Origin: Adiantum capillus-veneris | Taxonomy: Eukaryota > Streptophyta > Polypodiopsida > Polypodiales > Pteridaceae | Reading direction: 5' to 3' | Length of the DNA stretch: 64,000 nt | NCBI GenBank assembly: GCA_014529385.2 | Contig: CM043947.1 | Coordinates: forward strand, 133,664,391-133,728,390 | In this document: positions 34,493-47,130 of the stretch, piece after piece | Position numbering within the stretch: the first letter of the stretch is position 1 | How the letters are laid out: every line of letters starts with the position of its first letter | The notes under the pieces: generated by a model | What the model saw: only the letters and a program-made list of their open reading frames with translations | The model's database searches: none | What the model was told of the DNA's origin: nothing | Translations under genes and position numbers: made by a program

Positions 34493-35383
34493 TGTTAGCA
34501 GCAAGCCAACCCATGTAACATTTTTTGGAACCTTTATGGTAAAAAAACTTATTCTTTTGATAAATCGAGAATATTGTAACTCCTATTTTTCAAGTGGATA
34601 TTGTAATCGATGAGTCGAGGCTATAAGCTTCCTTTGTTAGAGCTTCCAAATTATTAGTTTTTGACCAAAGAAACGTTGGCTAAGGTATAAAAGCCAATTT
34701 TTGTAAGTTATTGCTAAGTTTGGGATAAGAAATACATAGCATTAGCTAATGGCACTCACTTCTCTCCTTCACGTGCTTCCTACTTTGGTGTTGGTTGTCA
34801 CATTGCTGTGCCCTCTGTTGCGTTGCAACCGTAGGTAAGAGCTCTACGCATTACATAAACATATCATGGTAAACTGTAGCTTTCGGCATCGCCAACCCCC
34901 AGCCTAATTTCATCATAACTATAAATTTAAGCTAAGAAATCACAAAGTAAGCATAGGCGGGATATTGGGGCATAATTGCTCAGCATTTAGATGCATTCGC
35001 ATTTAGATGCATTCGGTGTCAAAAACGATTAGGTCAAAAACGCACTGCTGTTAATAACTACGATTTCTACACTTCATCAAAAGTGACATTTGAGACCATA
35101 AGCATGTGTGCTTAGGTCTTATATAGTTATCTTAGAAGTTTCATAACATTCAGATGTCATTTGATGCTGTAACGGTCATTAGTGACTAGCTTTTGATGAC
35201 TTAGTTCATTTGCATGTAGCTTGTGTTAGATGCAAGTTGTTTGTTTTTCTCCAAGAGATTGACACCCTTTTGTAGCCTCTATGCACTAGTCAAGTCAGCT
35301 TCGTCCCAGGGATTGACAATTATGGTCGTGGTTTTGGCTATGTCTGCAATAAGATAGGAGTGAGGTTAGAAACCCATCCCACA
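34493..35383 (+). repeat. C2 LTR
   Basis: 891 bp, TGTTAGCAGCAAGCC...CATCCCACA. TATAAAAG at 34686-34693. The splice-donor-like AG/GTAAGAG is at 34833-34841. Confidence 0.9.
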
Positions 35384-35385
35384 TT

Positions 35386-35403
35386 TGGCGCCATTGAGAA
35401 TGA
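35386..35403 (+). other. C2 primer binding site
   Basis: TGGCGCCATTGAGAATGA, two bases after the LTR. The first seven bases match the plant gypsy class; the remainder is specific to this family. Confidence 0.7.
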
Positions 35404-37059
35404 TTGATGGACAAGACAAGTCAAAGCTCAAAAAATCATAAAAAACAAGAAAAAAAGTGTTTGTGGACACCTTCCACAACACAATTGCAGAAGAACCTAG
35501 GAGTAGGGTAAGTAGAATCCGAGGTGGGATCTCAAATCATTGTTCACTCCAAAAGAATCATATGTGAGTTATTTGAGTAAAGTTGCAGAATTTCAAGTCT
35601 ACGACTTGAAACAACACCAAAAGACTGTCAACCACTAGATCCGGCTGGAGATTTTTCTCATAAAAGTTGTATGAAATGGTGGGTAAGCTTAAAGAAGCAT
35701 TTGGGATAAATTTTCAAAAGTTTACAAAAACTCAAATTATTTACAATTTTTTAAGAACCTTGCCCAAATTAAGTTTTGACTTGACTCAGAGGCTTAAAAG
35801 ATGTCATAAAAAGACTGACCAATGAAAAAATTACAAAAAGTGTTCATTTTAGGCCAAAAGTAAATAATCGTGATTATTTACTTTCAGCGCAAAATTGGCC
35901 AAGGTTGCTATTAGAGACTCTATGTATAATTACAAACATCTTTTGTAAAGGCTCATAGTATTTGAATCACAAAATAGACCAAAAACTTGATAAAAATTGA
36001 AATATGTAGTGATTGTCGAGAAATTGAGTTTGACTTACTAAATCTTGTTCAAATTTGGTGAAACGTGACTCAGAGGCTTATTTTCAAGTGTTGAACATGT
36101 ATGGATGCTCAGTTGATAAAAGATATGTAGAAATCTACAAGAAGTAAATAGTTGCATTTATTTACTTTTGTCCTATTCTATCACATTGTATTTAAAAAAC
36201 ATAGCAAATTTGGTAAGATTCGGATCTTTAGAGTGAAAATTATGGCCAAATTTGTAAAGTCAGTCTGCAGACACAAAACTATTGTGACAAATTGAGCAAA
36301 GTTTATCCAAACTCGGTGAAACTTGGCTAGGAAGCTTAAGTTGAGTTGCTTAACCAGTTTGTATCAACGTTTTGGCAAAAAGTTACAAAAAATTTCCCAA
36401 AAGTAAATAATCGTGATTATTTACATCTGCTCTAGAATTGAACAACATTCTAGTATACCCCAAGGTCAAGCACATCAAGTAGACTCCACAAATGAAATTT
36501 GGTGAAATTTGGATCACAAAAGTGAGACTTAAGCCAGATTCTCAAAAACTAAGTCTGCGGACTCTAAACAGTTGATAACTTGGGCAAATCTTGTTCAAAT
36601 TAAGTGAAAGTTGTCCAAAGACTATAACAAGGTGTTTATATGGAAAAAATAACCTAAAAAGTGAATTTTTTTTTTAATCAAATTATTTACTTTTGAGCCC
36701 CAAAGATAAGATTTTGGACTTTTGAGCTTGTACAATGTTAGAATAACATAATACAAGTCCACTGGTCAAGTTTGGGTTCCATCGGATCCAAATTGGTACA
36801 TGTTAACTCACTTTCTAGGTTGCAGAATAGTCCTTAGCTCTTTGTAAGGGTAGAATTTGAAAGTCTCAATTGCTGACTCACTTAGCTCAGATTGAAGTAA
36901 TATACATAGACCAATCCCCATGGTTAGCAAAAATACTACATCCTTTGTGAAAAAATTGCTAACTTGGTTAAAACTAACACATGAATCAGGTTGCAAGCAA
37001 AGAATTGAGAGTTTGATTGGAGTTGCATTTAAGTCAACTAAAAAAACGGATAACAATTC
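35404..37059 (+). repeat. C2 leader with palindromes
   Basis: Colinear with the C1 leader. Dyads lie at 35860-35881 (one mismatch), 36144-36165 and 36403-36424, plus a half-lost one near 36675, spaced about 260-284 bp. It ends at a splice-donor-like GATG/GTAAGTA at 37065-37075, also present in copy 3 (40834-40844) but mutated in C1. Confidence 0.85.
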
Positions 37060-39047
37060 AATTCGATGGTAAGTACTCTATCTACAGCTTAACAAGTCTA
37101 TACGAACCTTAGATCTGGTCATATACTAAAAAATCAAGGCATATTTGGAGAGACCGCTACTAGAGTCTACACCAAAGAGAGAGTGAATCAAGGTGATCAC
37201 TTGGGCATTATCTTTGAAGAAGTATCAAACACTTATTTAGACTCAACATCTGAAATGTCCTCCTATTCGACTCAATCAGGATCCCAAAGGACAATGCGAT
37301 ACAAGCACATACTCATCTAATGGCCATAGAGCTCATATTTGCCTAGATCCTAATGAGAAGTATGCCATTTGCATTGATGACCATGAAATAGAGTTTGAAG
37401 AGGAAATCAGAGCAAACAAACAATAAAAATGTATATGGATAAAAACGAAACTCAATATATAAAGGTTGAAAATCCTGATGGGGTAGACAAATCAGAGTTA
37501 GAAGTGAATACCATAATTCAAGATATGGTAGCAAAAGAAGATCCATCAACTTTAGAATTTAAGGGATATGATCAAGTTGATGTGAAACCTTTAAAATGAC
37601 TTAGCATGGATAATCTTAGGATCGGAGTCTATTGTTGGGAAGATAGGAACATCAAGGATCTTTTACGGACCTCTCATGCCAAATCAGGGCAGTTAACACC
37701 CATGAAGATCATTTATATCTTCAAAGTCAAAGATAAGGGTTCAACAGATCTACCAACTTATATATTTAGGGATTGTTATAATAATAACTTTGTTATGATG
37801 AGTTCTGTCAGGAAGTAGAACAGACTAAATACCAAGGGTACTCTATAAGAGATTGGATAAATTGAGCCAAGGATCAGAAACTATTCCAAGAGAGGAACTC
37901 CACGAGAGATCCTTTGGGAGCAATGTGAAAAAACCCGAACCTATCTCATCACGAAGAAAACCGAGTGACATTAAAGCCAATCCAGGGCTACACGAGTCAC
38001 TATTTTTGACAGATTGATTTGAAGGACTCGAGATAGGACCAACTGCTAGAAGAGTTGGAGTGGAGCCAAACAGACGTGTCAAACCATTTGATTTTCAAAA
38101 ATGGGTCAAAAAATACCAATAGAAGAAAGATTAGTGTCATTGTTTCTAGAAGGATTGCTGAACAAAGAGCTTCATTCTATATTGTATAGGAAGAAGCATA
38201 TGTCCCTAAGTATACTTAGAGTGAGAAAACATCATCAACAAAACCAACAAAAGTGGGAACAGCTGCTGCAGCACCACTTATAGCCATAGAAGCCATGCTC
38301 AAAAGGATGAATAAAATAATGAATAATATGCAAAAAGCACCTATGAGAGGACCAAAGCAAGGGATACCTCAACATGGACAACCGATTAGGCCGGAAAAAT
38401 GGTACTCTATTGAGGGTGAATGGACGAACCATGAGACCAATGAGTGCTATTACAAACCAAAGTACGATGGAAATGTTCAATATGTGCCTATGAGGCCACA
38501 AGGATAATCCATGTACAGAAATCAGCCTAATATGGCCCCAACACAAAGACCAGCTATGGGTATGGAAATACCACAACTAGTGTGTTGGGTCAACAACCTC
38601 CATATCCTAGACATAATGTAGTGCCGATAAAGTACATGCATTCAGAAGGAGTCATAGATGAACAAGCACTAGTGCCTGTTACACCTTATGTTCAGCCTAG
38701 TCCATTTACAATAATGGTAGAAGGGGAGCGGCATAATTCACATCCACATTCAATGAAAGAACCTGTGATTTATGCTACACTAGAGCTTACACCAATGTAC
38801 TATGTGGCTAATCAAGGTGTTAGACCTCCTATGGTAAGACCCATGATTAAGCCAAGGACTGGAAATTGCCATAATTGTGGTGCAGATGATCATTGGAAAA
38901 ATGAGTGTCCAAAACCTGACACATTAAGCCAATTGAATATTTTTGTGCACAATGTTGCAAAAAGGGTGGACACTTCCCTGAAGGCTGTCCAAAAAATCTG
39001 TTAAACAAAGGACAAGTATTGTTGAATGTAGTCCAACTGATAGCTAG
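37060..39047 (+). pseudogene. gag: C2 gag with two internal deletions
   Basis: The N-terminal domain (RIGVYCWEDRNIKDLLRT) is retained, but the Gag core jumps at about 38115 from GQ(K)KI-type sequence to RLVSLFLEGLLNKELHS. This loses about 320 bp present in C1 (28740-29060). A second deletion at about 38205 removes about 60 bp between TG(A/T)CCCTA direct repeats. The Pro/Met-rich part (38253-38620: KWYSIEGEWTNHETNECY, NVQYVPMRPQG) and knuckle CHNCGADDHWKNEC (about 38869-38910) follow, then the Copia insertion at 39048. It cannot make a working Gag. Confidence 0.8.
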
Positions 39048-39089
39048 TGGGAGTGCACGAATGCGGTGCGTGTGTGGAGAGTGAGAAGG

Positions 39090-39172
<83 letters not shown>

Positions 39173-39679
39173 CAAGATGTGGGGTGAAGCTCCCAAATCT
39201 CACTGTGTGAGAATACTGTTAAAATAAGTGAGAGCTTATTATTCTTTGTATGTATAGAGAATAAGGAGATAAATGTGGGTCCACCGGCCACTTGCCGGTG
39301 GACACGGGCAAAGCACGGTGAGGCACACCACCTTTACCTAACATTCTCTCACTAAAGGCTGTGTGTCGATAAGTGACGAGAAGACTAGTCTACAACTAGT
39401 ATATACAAGAGGTGAGAGAAGACGACTCTCAACCTATGTTCACTAGCTCACTCTGTAACCGCTCTAGTGTAGATGCAACATGCATACTACTAGGGCTAGA
39501 GCTACCATGACACTCGTGATGTAGGTATCGAGTGATGACCTACATGGCTCCACAATGCACAATGCCAGTGTCAATCATCGCACGACTGACAACTCCCACT
39601 GCAAATGCACCAATCGCATAAGCAAGATCATGTGTTGAGACCAAAAGGTCAAACATAAGAGACCCAAAAGCTGACAAAA
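39048..39679 (-). mobile_element. Copia fragment, duplicate of 30128-30770
   Basis: Same element at the same gag position as in C1. LTR 39048-39343 (TGGGAGTGC...CTAACA with (GA)n at 39091-39168), polypurine tract, and 336 bp of the interior equivalent to the RT end. It breaks off at about 39679, where the leader of another family C element begins. The left target copy is GCTAG (39043-39047); the right end is lost. Confidence 0.82.
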
Positions 39680-40840
39680 CTATCACTAAACTGGTAAAAA
39701 ATTAGGTAAAAAATAAAGTTTGTACCGACTTTTTGAATCTTGAGTGTAAATTTGGGAAAAAATTATCCAAACTTGCTCAAATTTGATTTATAGGCTTATA
39801 AACAGATGTGATAAACATGTGTACATGCTCAGTTGACCAAAAAGATGCAAAAAGTTGCCAGTTGTAAATCATCACGAATATTTACATCCACCCCATTTTT
39901 TAACTTTTTTGACCAAGTTAACATATCACTAGTTTTACCATGTTGTAATAAGCCCAAAAACCAAATTTGGTAAGATTTGGATCACTGGATTGAAAATTGT
40001 GACCAAATTTGCAAAGTTAGTCTCCGGACAGAAAATTGATGACCATTTGACCAAGAATTATCCAAACTTGATGAAACTTGGCTAGTGACCTTAACTTGAG
40101 GTGCTTAACAGATCTGTGTCAAAGTTGGTGCAAAAAGTTGCAAAAATTTAGTTGGAGTAAATAATCGCGTTAATTTATATCTGCTTCAAAACTTGATAAT
40201 TTTGCACATTTGAGTATACCACAAGGTCAAGCATATCAAGTAGACCCCACAAATCAATTTTGGTGAAATTTGGATCACAAAAGTGAGACTTAATCCAAAT
40301 TCTTGAAATCAGAGCCTACGGACACAAAATAGTTGATAAACTTGAGCAGATTTTTTCCAAACTTGATGAAACTTGTCCAGGGACATTAACAAGCTGTATA
40401 CTTGCCAAACGAATCCAAAAAGTGCAAAAAACTAGCAAAAGTAAATAATCGCGATTATTTACTACTGCTACCCAGAGACATCAGTTTTGACTTTTGAACT
40501 TGTAAAGTGTTAAACCAGCATAATACAAAGCCACCGGGAAATCTTGGGTTCAATCGGATTCAAACTGGTACATGTTCCACTTAGTTTCTAGGTTGTAGAT
40601 TAAACCTTTGATTTTTTGCTAAGGTCGAATTTGAAAGTCAATTTTTGACTCCCATAGCTTGATTTGAAGTGAGACACATAGACCAATCACGACAGTTAGC
40701 AAAAACTCTACTATCTTTATAGAAGAATAGCTAACTTGATTAAATTTGTACAGGAATCAGTTGCAGACAAGGAATCAGTAGCTTGACAAAAAGTTGCAAT
40801 CGAATCAAGTGGAAATTGACGACAGGTCAATCCAAAGGTA
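39680..40840 (+). repeat. C3 leader with palindromes
   Basis: Dyads at 39863-39884, 40157-40178 and 40441-40462. The last is a perfect 22-bp palindrome: GTAAATAATCG followed by its reverse complement. Spacing is 294 and 284 bp. It ends AAAG/GTAAGTA at 40834-40842. Confidence 0.85.
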
Positions 40841-40950
40841 AGTACTCTATGTAGGGCTTCATAAGTCTATATGAACATTAGATCTGGTCGTGTACTAGAA
40901 AATTAGAGCATACTCGGAGAAACCTCCAGTAGAGTATCCACCAAAGAAAG

Positions 40951-43860
40951 CATGAATCAAGGAAATTCCTTGCACACAATTCTTGAAGAAGTCTCAGGCA
41001 CTTTTTCAAATTCAACATTTGAAATGTCTTCTTACTCGACTCACACAGAAACTGGAACAACAATGCGCTATTAGCATATACTCTCTTTTTCCAAGACTAA
41101 CCGCCATGGAGCCCAGATTTACTTGGACCCTCACGAAGAGTATCCTATTCGCATTGATGAACATAGTATTGAGTTCAAAGAAGAGATGAGGACAAACAAA
41201 CAAGGAAAAATGTACACGGATAGAAACGAAACTCAGTATGTATAAGTCGAAAACCCTGATATGGTAGACAAATGGGGGTTAGAAGTAAACACCATAATCC
41301 TAGATATGTCAGCAAAAGAAGGATCTCCAACTTTAGAATTTGAGGGATACGATTAAGTAGATTTGAAGCCTTTGAAGCGGTGTAGTACGGACAATCCGAG
41401 GATCGGAGTCTATTGTTGGGAGGATCAAAATGTAAAAGATCTTTTGTAGACTTCGCATGCCAAACTAGGACAACTAATGGCCATAAAGATCATTTATATC
41501 TTCAAGATCAAAGATAAGGGGTCAACAGACCTACCAACCTACCTATTTAGGGATTGTTATAACAACAACTTTGTTATGATGACTCCTGAGGAGGTAGAGA
41601 AAACCAAATACCAAGGGTATTCCATAAGGGATTGGATATTGGGACAAGGACCATAAACAATTCCAAGAGATGACCACTGTGAGAGTCATCTGAGAGTAAT
41701 GTTAAGAAACCAGAAACCACTTCATCAAGAAAACCAAGTGACACTAATGCCAGTCCAGGGTTGCATGAGTCACTATTTCCAACAGAATGTTTTGAAGGAC
41801 TAGGAACAAGACGAACTGCCAGCAGACCGGGAGTTGAACCAAACAGACGCATCAGACCAGCTAATTTCCAGAAATGGGTCAAAAAATACAGTGGATCAGG
41901 GAATCCATATGACTGCTTAGCAAGCTTTAAGAAAGTGCTAAGAGAAGAACGTATATTCAATTTTCATACTCAATTCAAGGGGTTTGGAATGACATTAGAA
42001 GGAAAATCATTGACATGGTTCCAAAATATTCCACCAAGGTCCATCATGGACTTGAACACATTAGCTCAAGGATTTGTAGCTGCTTGTTCCAAATGGGGAT
42101 CAAACATAATACGATAGCTCAAATCTATAGCTTTAAATAGAAACATGGTGAGTCTGTTAGGGATTGTGTAAATCAAATGAAACGATACATTTTCATATGC
42201 CCAGGGCTAGAGATACCTGCAGAAGAATGACTCGTATCTTTGTTCTAGAGGGAGTGTTAAACAAATAACTTCATGCTATACTCTATAGTAAAAAGCATAC
42301 AACCCTAGAAGAGTGTGTGTCAGATGCTATTGACTTAGGAGATAATTATGATATGTTTAACAAAAAAGATGTCCCTAAGGATAACCAAAGCGAGAAAACA
42401 ACATTCTTTAAACCAGTACAAGTGGGAACGGCTGTTGGAGCACCACTTTCAACCATAGAAGATATGCTCAAAAGGAGGAATGACATGATGAACAACATGC
42501 GAAAAGCACTTATTAGGGGACCAGAACAAGGGATACCTCAACATGGACTACCAATTAGGACACAAAAATGGTGTGCAATTGAGGGTAAATGGACCAACCA
42601 TGAGACCCATGAGTGCTACTTCAAAACAAAGTATGATGGGAATGTTCAGTACGTGCCTATGAGGCCACAAGGACAACCCATGTACAGATATCAGCCTAAT
42701 ATGGCCCAAGCTCAAAGACCACCAATGGGTATGGAAAGACCTCAACCTGTGTTGGGGACACAGCCTCTATAGCCAGGACATAATGCAGTGTCTATAAAGT
42801 ACATGCATTCCGAAGGAGTCATAGATCAACAAGCATTAGTGCCTATTACACCCTATGTGGAGCCTAGTCCATCTACAGTAATGGTTGAAGGAGATTGGTA
42901 TAATTCACATCCACCACCAATGGAAGAAACATGACTTAGGCTCCACCAAATCTTGCACCAATGTATTATGTAGCTAATCAAGGTGTCAGACCTCCCATGA
43001 TAAGAACCATGATTAAGCCAAGAACAAGAAACTGTCACAACTGTGGTATAAATGATCACTGGAAGAATGAATGTCCAAAGCCTGACAAAAACCTAAAGCC
43101 AGTTGAATCCTATTGCATACAATGTTGCAAAAAGGGAGGACACTTTTTAGAAGATTGTCCTAAAAATCCTTTAAACAAGGGTAAAACAGTAGTAAACATA
43201 GTCCAAGTGATACCTATTAGCTCATCAGAGAGTGAACCGATTGTTCCAATCAAGGTAATCACTAGAGCCCAAACCAAGAAAAAGAAACACAAATCCTCTG
43301 ATGATTCTAAAAATACGAATGTTTCCTCTCAAAGAATCAAAAGAAGCAGAAGCAAAAGATATGAGATGAGAAAACAAAAACAACGGGTTGAAATAGAGGA
43401 GAAGGCAAAAAAACTATTCGAGGAAAAGGTGAAAGAAACTGGAAGTGAAATCAAGAAACCAACCGTAAAATCTGGAGGATCCATTCTGGTCGATAAAATT
43501 TTTGAGCTTATTGACACAGCATTGGAAGCCTACCAAGCATGACTTAAAGCAAGCCAAAACATAGAAAACAAATGGAAAAACTATCCTTCTCCAGACATGG
43601 AAGCAGCTAAGCTGGAAGATTATCAAAATTTGATAAGAATCACGCAAGAAATGCTAGAAAAACAAAAACCCAAGCTTGAAAGTATCACAAAACTTGAGGA
43701 GCTTGTGGTAAGAAAAACTAAAGAAAAACCCGATGTGGTGGCAGAACCCCACCTTGAAACAAAAGAACCAGAACTTATAGTGCCGGACAACGAAGATGCC
43801 TTAGACCGGATTCCATTTGTAGAGGAAGACTGGCCAGGACACTTTTAGAAAAAGTTAGAG
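40951..43860 (+). pseudogene. gag: C3 gag
   Basis: The most complete family C gag. N-terminal domain from about 41020 (HGAQIYLDPHEEYPIRIDEH, RTNKQGKMY, DKWGLEVNTI, RIGVYCWEDQNVKDLL). Gag core 41770-42110 (FQKWVKKYSGSGNPYDCLA, LTWFQNIPPRSIMDLN), then a frameshifted stretch to 42317. Pro/Met-rich segment to 42770. Knuckle CHNCGINDHWKNEC at 43033-43074 and a second, oddly spaced CX2CX5HX4C module at 43114-43158. Basic segment KRSRSKRYEMRKQKQ, then an acidic C-terminus. At least four frame changes or stops. It is the empty-site reference for the Copia insertion (VQVIPISSSESEP at about 43202). Confidence 0.85.
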
Positions 43861-44283
43861 AGATCAATGATGGGAGCCTAACTCTAAAGTCAGCTCCTAT
43901 AGAGGAAGTCTGGTTGGATAACCTACCTTCTCATGTGAATATGGATGTACCATCCTTGTACGGGGATTGCGGATTTGAACCTTTAGGAATGTCAAAACCA
44001 TTGACCTTGAAAACATTACCTTCTTACTTGGGAGATAACGAGGATGAATCCATAGTGTGTAAGACCACTCAAGTAAAAAGAGCTGAACAGACCCTATAAG
44101 TAGACAACATTCATTCAATCATGTCTACACCCATCCAATGCACTCTTACCTTGGGAGAGCTGTTAAAACTTAGACTATACTTATGGAATGATCTATAGAA
44201 AACCCTAGAGAAGGTGAGGATAACGGGGGGAAATTGAAAACGAAATAGAAAACAAAGAGATTCGATTTGTTCCCATGAACAAA

Positions 44284-44700
44284 CTCTGAGAATATTACGA
44301 AGGGGAAGAAGGAAAAAACACCCTTCCAATGAAATATAATGACATTGAAACCATGGCAATACTGGATAGTAGAACAGGCATAGCCATAGCCACGAAATCA
44401 GTATGGGAATCTTGGGGACAACCAGCCATTAGACAAACTCGAATGAAGTTGCAATTGGCTGGGGCTGCTTGAAAAGATGATAGTCAATTCCTATGGAATT
44501 GAATATCAACACACTTTTTCCATAGTAGACTTTGGGAAAAAACTCAATTATGAAATCATATTGGGAAAACCTTTCATGCAATAGGTACAACTTATCCAAG
44601 ATTGGGGAAACAATTATCTGTACTTGAAGCAAGTGGGATCTATAACAAGAGTAAATATAAAAGATCACACTTATAGAGATGTTTTTGAAAACACCCATAC
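44284..44700 (+). pseudogene. pro: C3 first protease (PR1)
   Basis: The retropepsin in the usual position between Gag and RT. AILDSRTGIAIATKSVWESW carries the active-site Asp at 44365-44367, but the triad reads D-S-R where D-S-G is expected (AGA for GGA). After a stop and frame changes, the distal motif EIILGKPFM (about 44550) and QDWGNNYLYLK follow. It aligns with the element 1 protease (EMILGRPFM, HDW, YLQF), so the two elements share this domain. Inactive as it stands. Confidence 0.75.
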
Positions 44701-45719
44701 AAGAGTTTGATTCAGTCTCTTCAACTGAAACTAAGCTTCCATCATGGTTAAACAAAGACACTCCTATTTGGATGTGTGGAGCTTCAAAAAAATGGGAGTT
44801 TAAAACGAGAAGAATGTATTCTAGAAAGGGACTGCACAAACGAAGCCTATGTACCTAAACCCTTTCTAGAGCGTTTGTTTAAGCCATCCAAGTGGACTCA
44901 AATTTTAGCGACCATGGATGTATTGTAAATACGTCTATGCCTACTCAGTTTTGTAATGAGGATGGCTACGACATAATTCCCATATAAATGATTTCAACCC
45001 TCAACATTGAAGACGAAGATGAGGAACCCAAGGATTTAATGAAATCTCAACAAATCCTTTCAGACCTCTATTACGATGCAACAGATGAGTTAGATGAACA
45101 CTCAGCTACCTCAGAAGGTTCGGGGTCAGAAAAAGAACATGTGAGAGCTAAGCTACTCTTGAAGGGAGGGGAGGAAAAGTTTTTTGACTTTCCCAACCAG
45201 AAATCAAGAAGACGATAATGGTATAGAAAAAAAAGAGACACCAGAAATGTGAAAACACGACCTATGCCATTAGTCTCCAATAAGACACAATTCCTGATGT
45301 AGATAGATGCAAATGATTGTGTCAAGGACAAAATCACTGGCAGATAGCCTTCAAACAAAAATTCCAAAATTTCTAAAACATCAAGAAAATCAAGGAAGGA
45401 TACTCAAGCAAATGCACAGGATAAGAAACCACTCATGACTCGAGTCGAGCGGAAAAAGAAATATCAAGAGTTGAAAAAAGCTCTAAAGGAGATATATACG
45501 ACCGAAATGGAAACCACGGAAGAGGATGGTAAGGATGTAATGAGTGTTCCATCCCATTACAAAATGTATACTCTCCAACATCAAAAAATCATAGTCGAAC
45601 AACATATTAGGGAGCTACGGAAACAAGGAGAGTCCTAGGAAGGGCCTGAAAACGCTAAAAAGATAGACCTGGCTGAACCAAGAGAAGAACCCAGACCTGC
45701 TTACATTGCAAATGACCTA
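44701..45719 (+). pseudogene. C3 protease-RT linker
   Basis: Decayed coding sequence with several stops. Acidic segments (STLNIEDEDEEPKDLMKS at 44991-45045; SEGSGSEKEH) and a Lys/Glu-rich piece (ERKKKYQELKKALKEIY, 45447-45500). No domain recognised. Such linkers are common between protease and RT in plant gypsy polyproteins. Confidence 0.6.
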
Positions 45720-46530
45720 ACGAAAGAAGAAGAAGAGATTTTGCTAAGCTTGCTAAAGGAATCCCGAGATATATTTTCTTGGTCTTATAAGGATCTCAAG
45801 GGTGTTGATCCAGAAATCTGTCAACATACCATACCCATGAGAGATGATGCAAAACCAAGTAGACAAAGGCCATACACGTATAATGAAACATTTTCCAGGA
45901 AGATAGAAGAAGAGATTGAAAAACTAAAGAAAGCCAAATTCATTTACAAAATTGAACACACAGATTGGGTGTCTCCAATTGTGGTAGTACCCAAGAAGAA
46001 TGGAAATTACGAGTGCGTGTTAATCTCAAAAAAGTGAATGTAGCTACCATTAGAGACAACTTTCCTCTTCCAATCACTGAGTATGCTTTAGAATGAGTTG
46101 CGAGAAAAGAAGCTTACAGCTTCTTAGATGGTTTTTCGAGATACAATAAACTTTTGGTTGACCCAAAAGATCAACATAAAACTACTTTTGCAACAGAATG
46201 GGGTATTTTTGCCTATCAGGTTATGCCAGTTGGGTTAATTAATGCTCCAGCCACATTTTAAAGGTTGATGAGCCATGCTTTTAAAGAATATCTTAGGAAA
46301 TTCTCAAAAGTATATATGGATGATCTATGCGTACATTCATCAATCCGGGCTGATAGTTTTGAACTGCTCAAAAAGGTATTCAAAAAATGTCGACTTTATA
46401 GGATTTGCTTAAATCTTGAAAAGTGCACATTCATGTGTAGACAAGGAAAAATTCTTGGACATATAGTGTCTAAAAATGGCATAGATACTGATATTGAAAA
46501 AAATCATGTCATTGCTGGATTTACCTAGAC
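45720..46530 (+). pseudogene. pol: C3 reverse transcriptase
   Basis: RNA-directed DNA polymerase of the gypsy class. In order: DIFSWSYKDLKGVDPEICQH, WVSPIVVVPKKNG, YSFLDGFSRYNKLLV, TTFATEWGIFAYQVMPVGL, NAPATF, and the catalytic box VYMDDLCVHS (Y-M-D-D at 46313-46324). Then ILGHIVSKNGI, the usual thumb start. A frameshift lies near 46012, a TGA at about 46096 and a TAA just before 46265. One more shift at about 46494 leads into the RNase H part. The catalytic Asp residues are intact, but the frame is dead. Confidence 0.93.
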
Positions 46531-47130
46531 CAACAACAGTCAAGGGGGTACAAGCCTTCATGGGGCATTGTGGATATTATCGACGGTTCATCTACATGTA
46601 TACTATAATTGCAAAACCCATGTATAGCTTGATTACACACTATGAGTGGACCAAGGCATGTGAAGAATCCTTCATGAAGCTTAAGTAAGATCTCACCTCA
46701 GCTCCTATATTGAAAGCACCAGTTTGGAATAAGATATTTCACATATATGTGGATGCTTCCAATTTTTCTATCGGTTGTATACTAGCTCAACCAAGAGACG
46801 AGAAAATTGACTTTTCTATTTCTTATGCTAGCCGACAGCTGAACATAGTGGAAAAGAATTACACCAACACCGAAAGGGAAGGATTAGGAATAATCTATGC
46901 CATTAAAAAGTATAGACATTACCTATTAGCCAACAAGTTTGTGTTTTTTGTAGACCACCAAGATTTGTTGTACTTGGTCAACAAGCCATGAAGCACAGGA
47001 AGAATACTGAGATGGTTCATCATTCTTTTGGAATTTGATTTCACTGTGGTTGTAAAAAAGGGCACTACACATCAACGAGTAAATCATTTGTCAAGGAATG
47101 TTTTAGGAGAATCACCTAAAGGGGTAGACA
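46494..47130 (+). pseudogene. pol: C3 connection and RNase H domain
   Basis: RT thumb/connection: LPRPTTVKGVQAFMGHCGYY, RRFI, then a TAA at about 46686. RNase H: FHIYVDASNFSIGCILAQ with the first catalytic Asp at 46752-46754, SYASRQLNIVEKNYTNTERE, and FFVDHQDLLYL. A TGA at 46989 interrupts it before ILRWFIILLEFDFTVV and the NHLSR end. Degrades the RNA of the RNA-DNA hybrid during reverse transcription. Domain order and length are normal for gypsy. Confidence 0.9.

Larger units (their letters stand above)
34493..39047 (+). mobile_element. Family C copy 2 (C2): LTR, leader, deleted gag
   Basis: Second copy of the C1 arrangement: same left flank, LTR, primer site, palindrome leader, gag, and the same Copia insertion after the zinc knuckle. 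It ends at that insertion and lacks pol. Its LTR could formally pair with 55874-56793, but the join at about 39680 shows that the interior is composite. Confidence 0.8.
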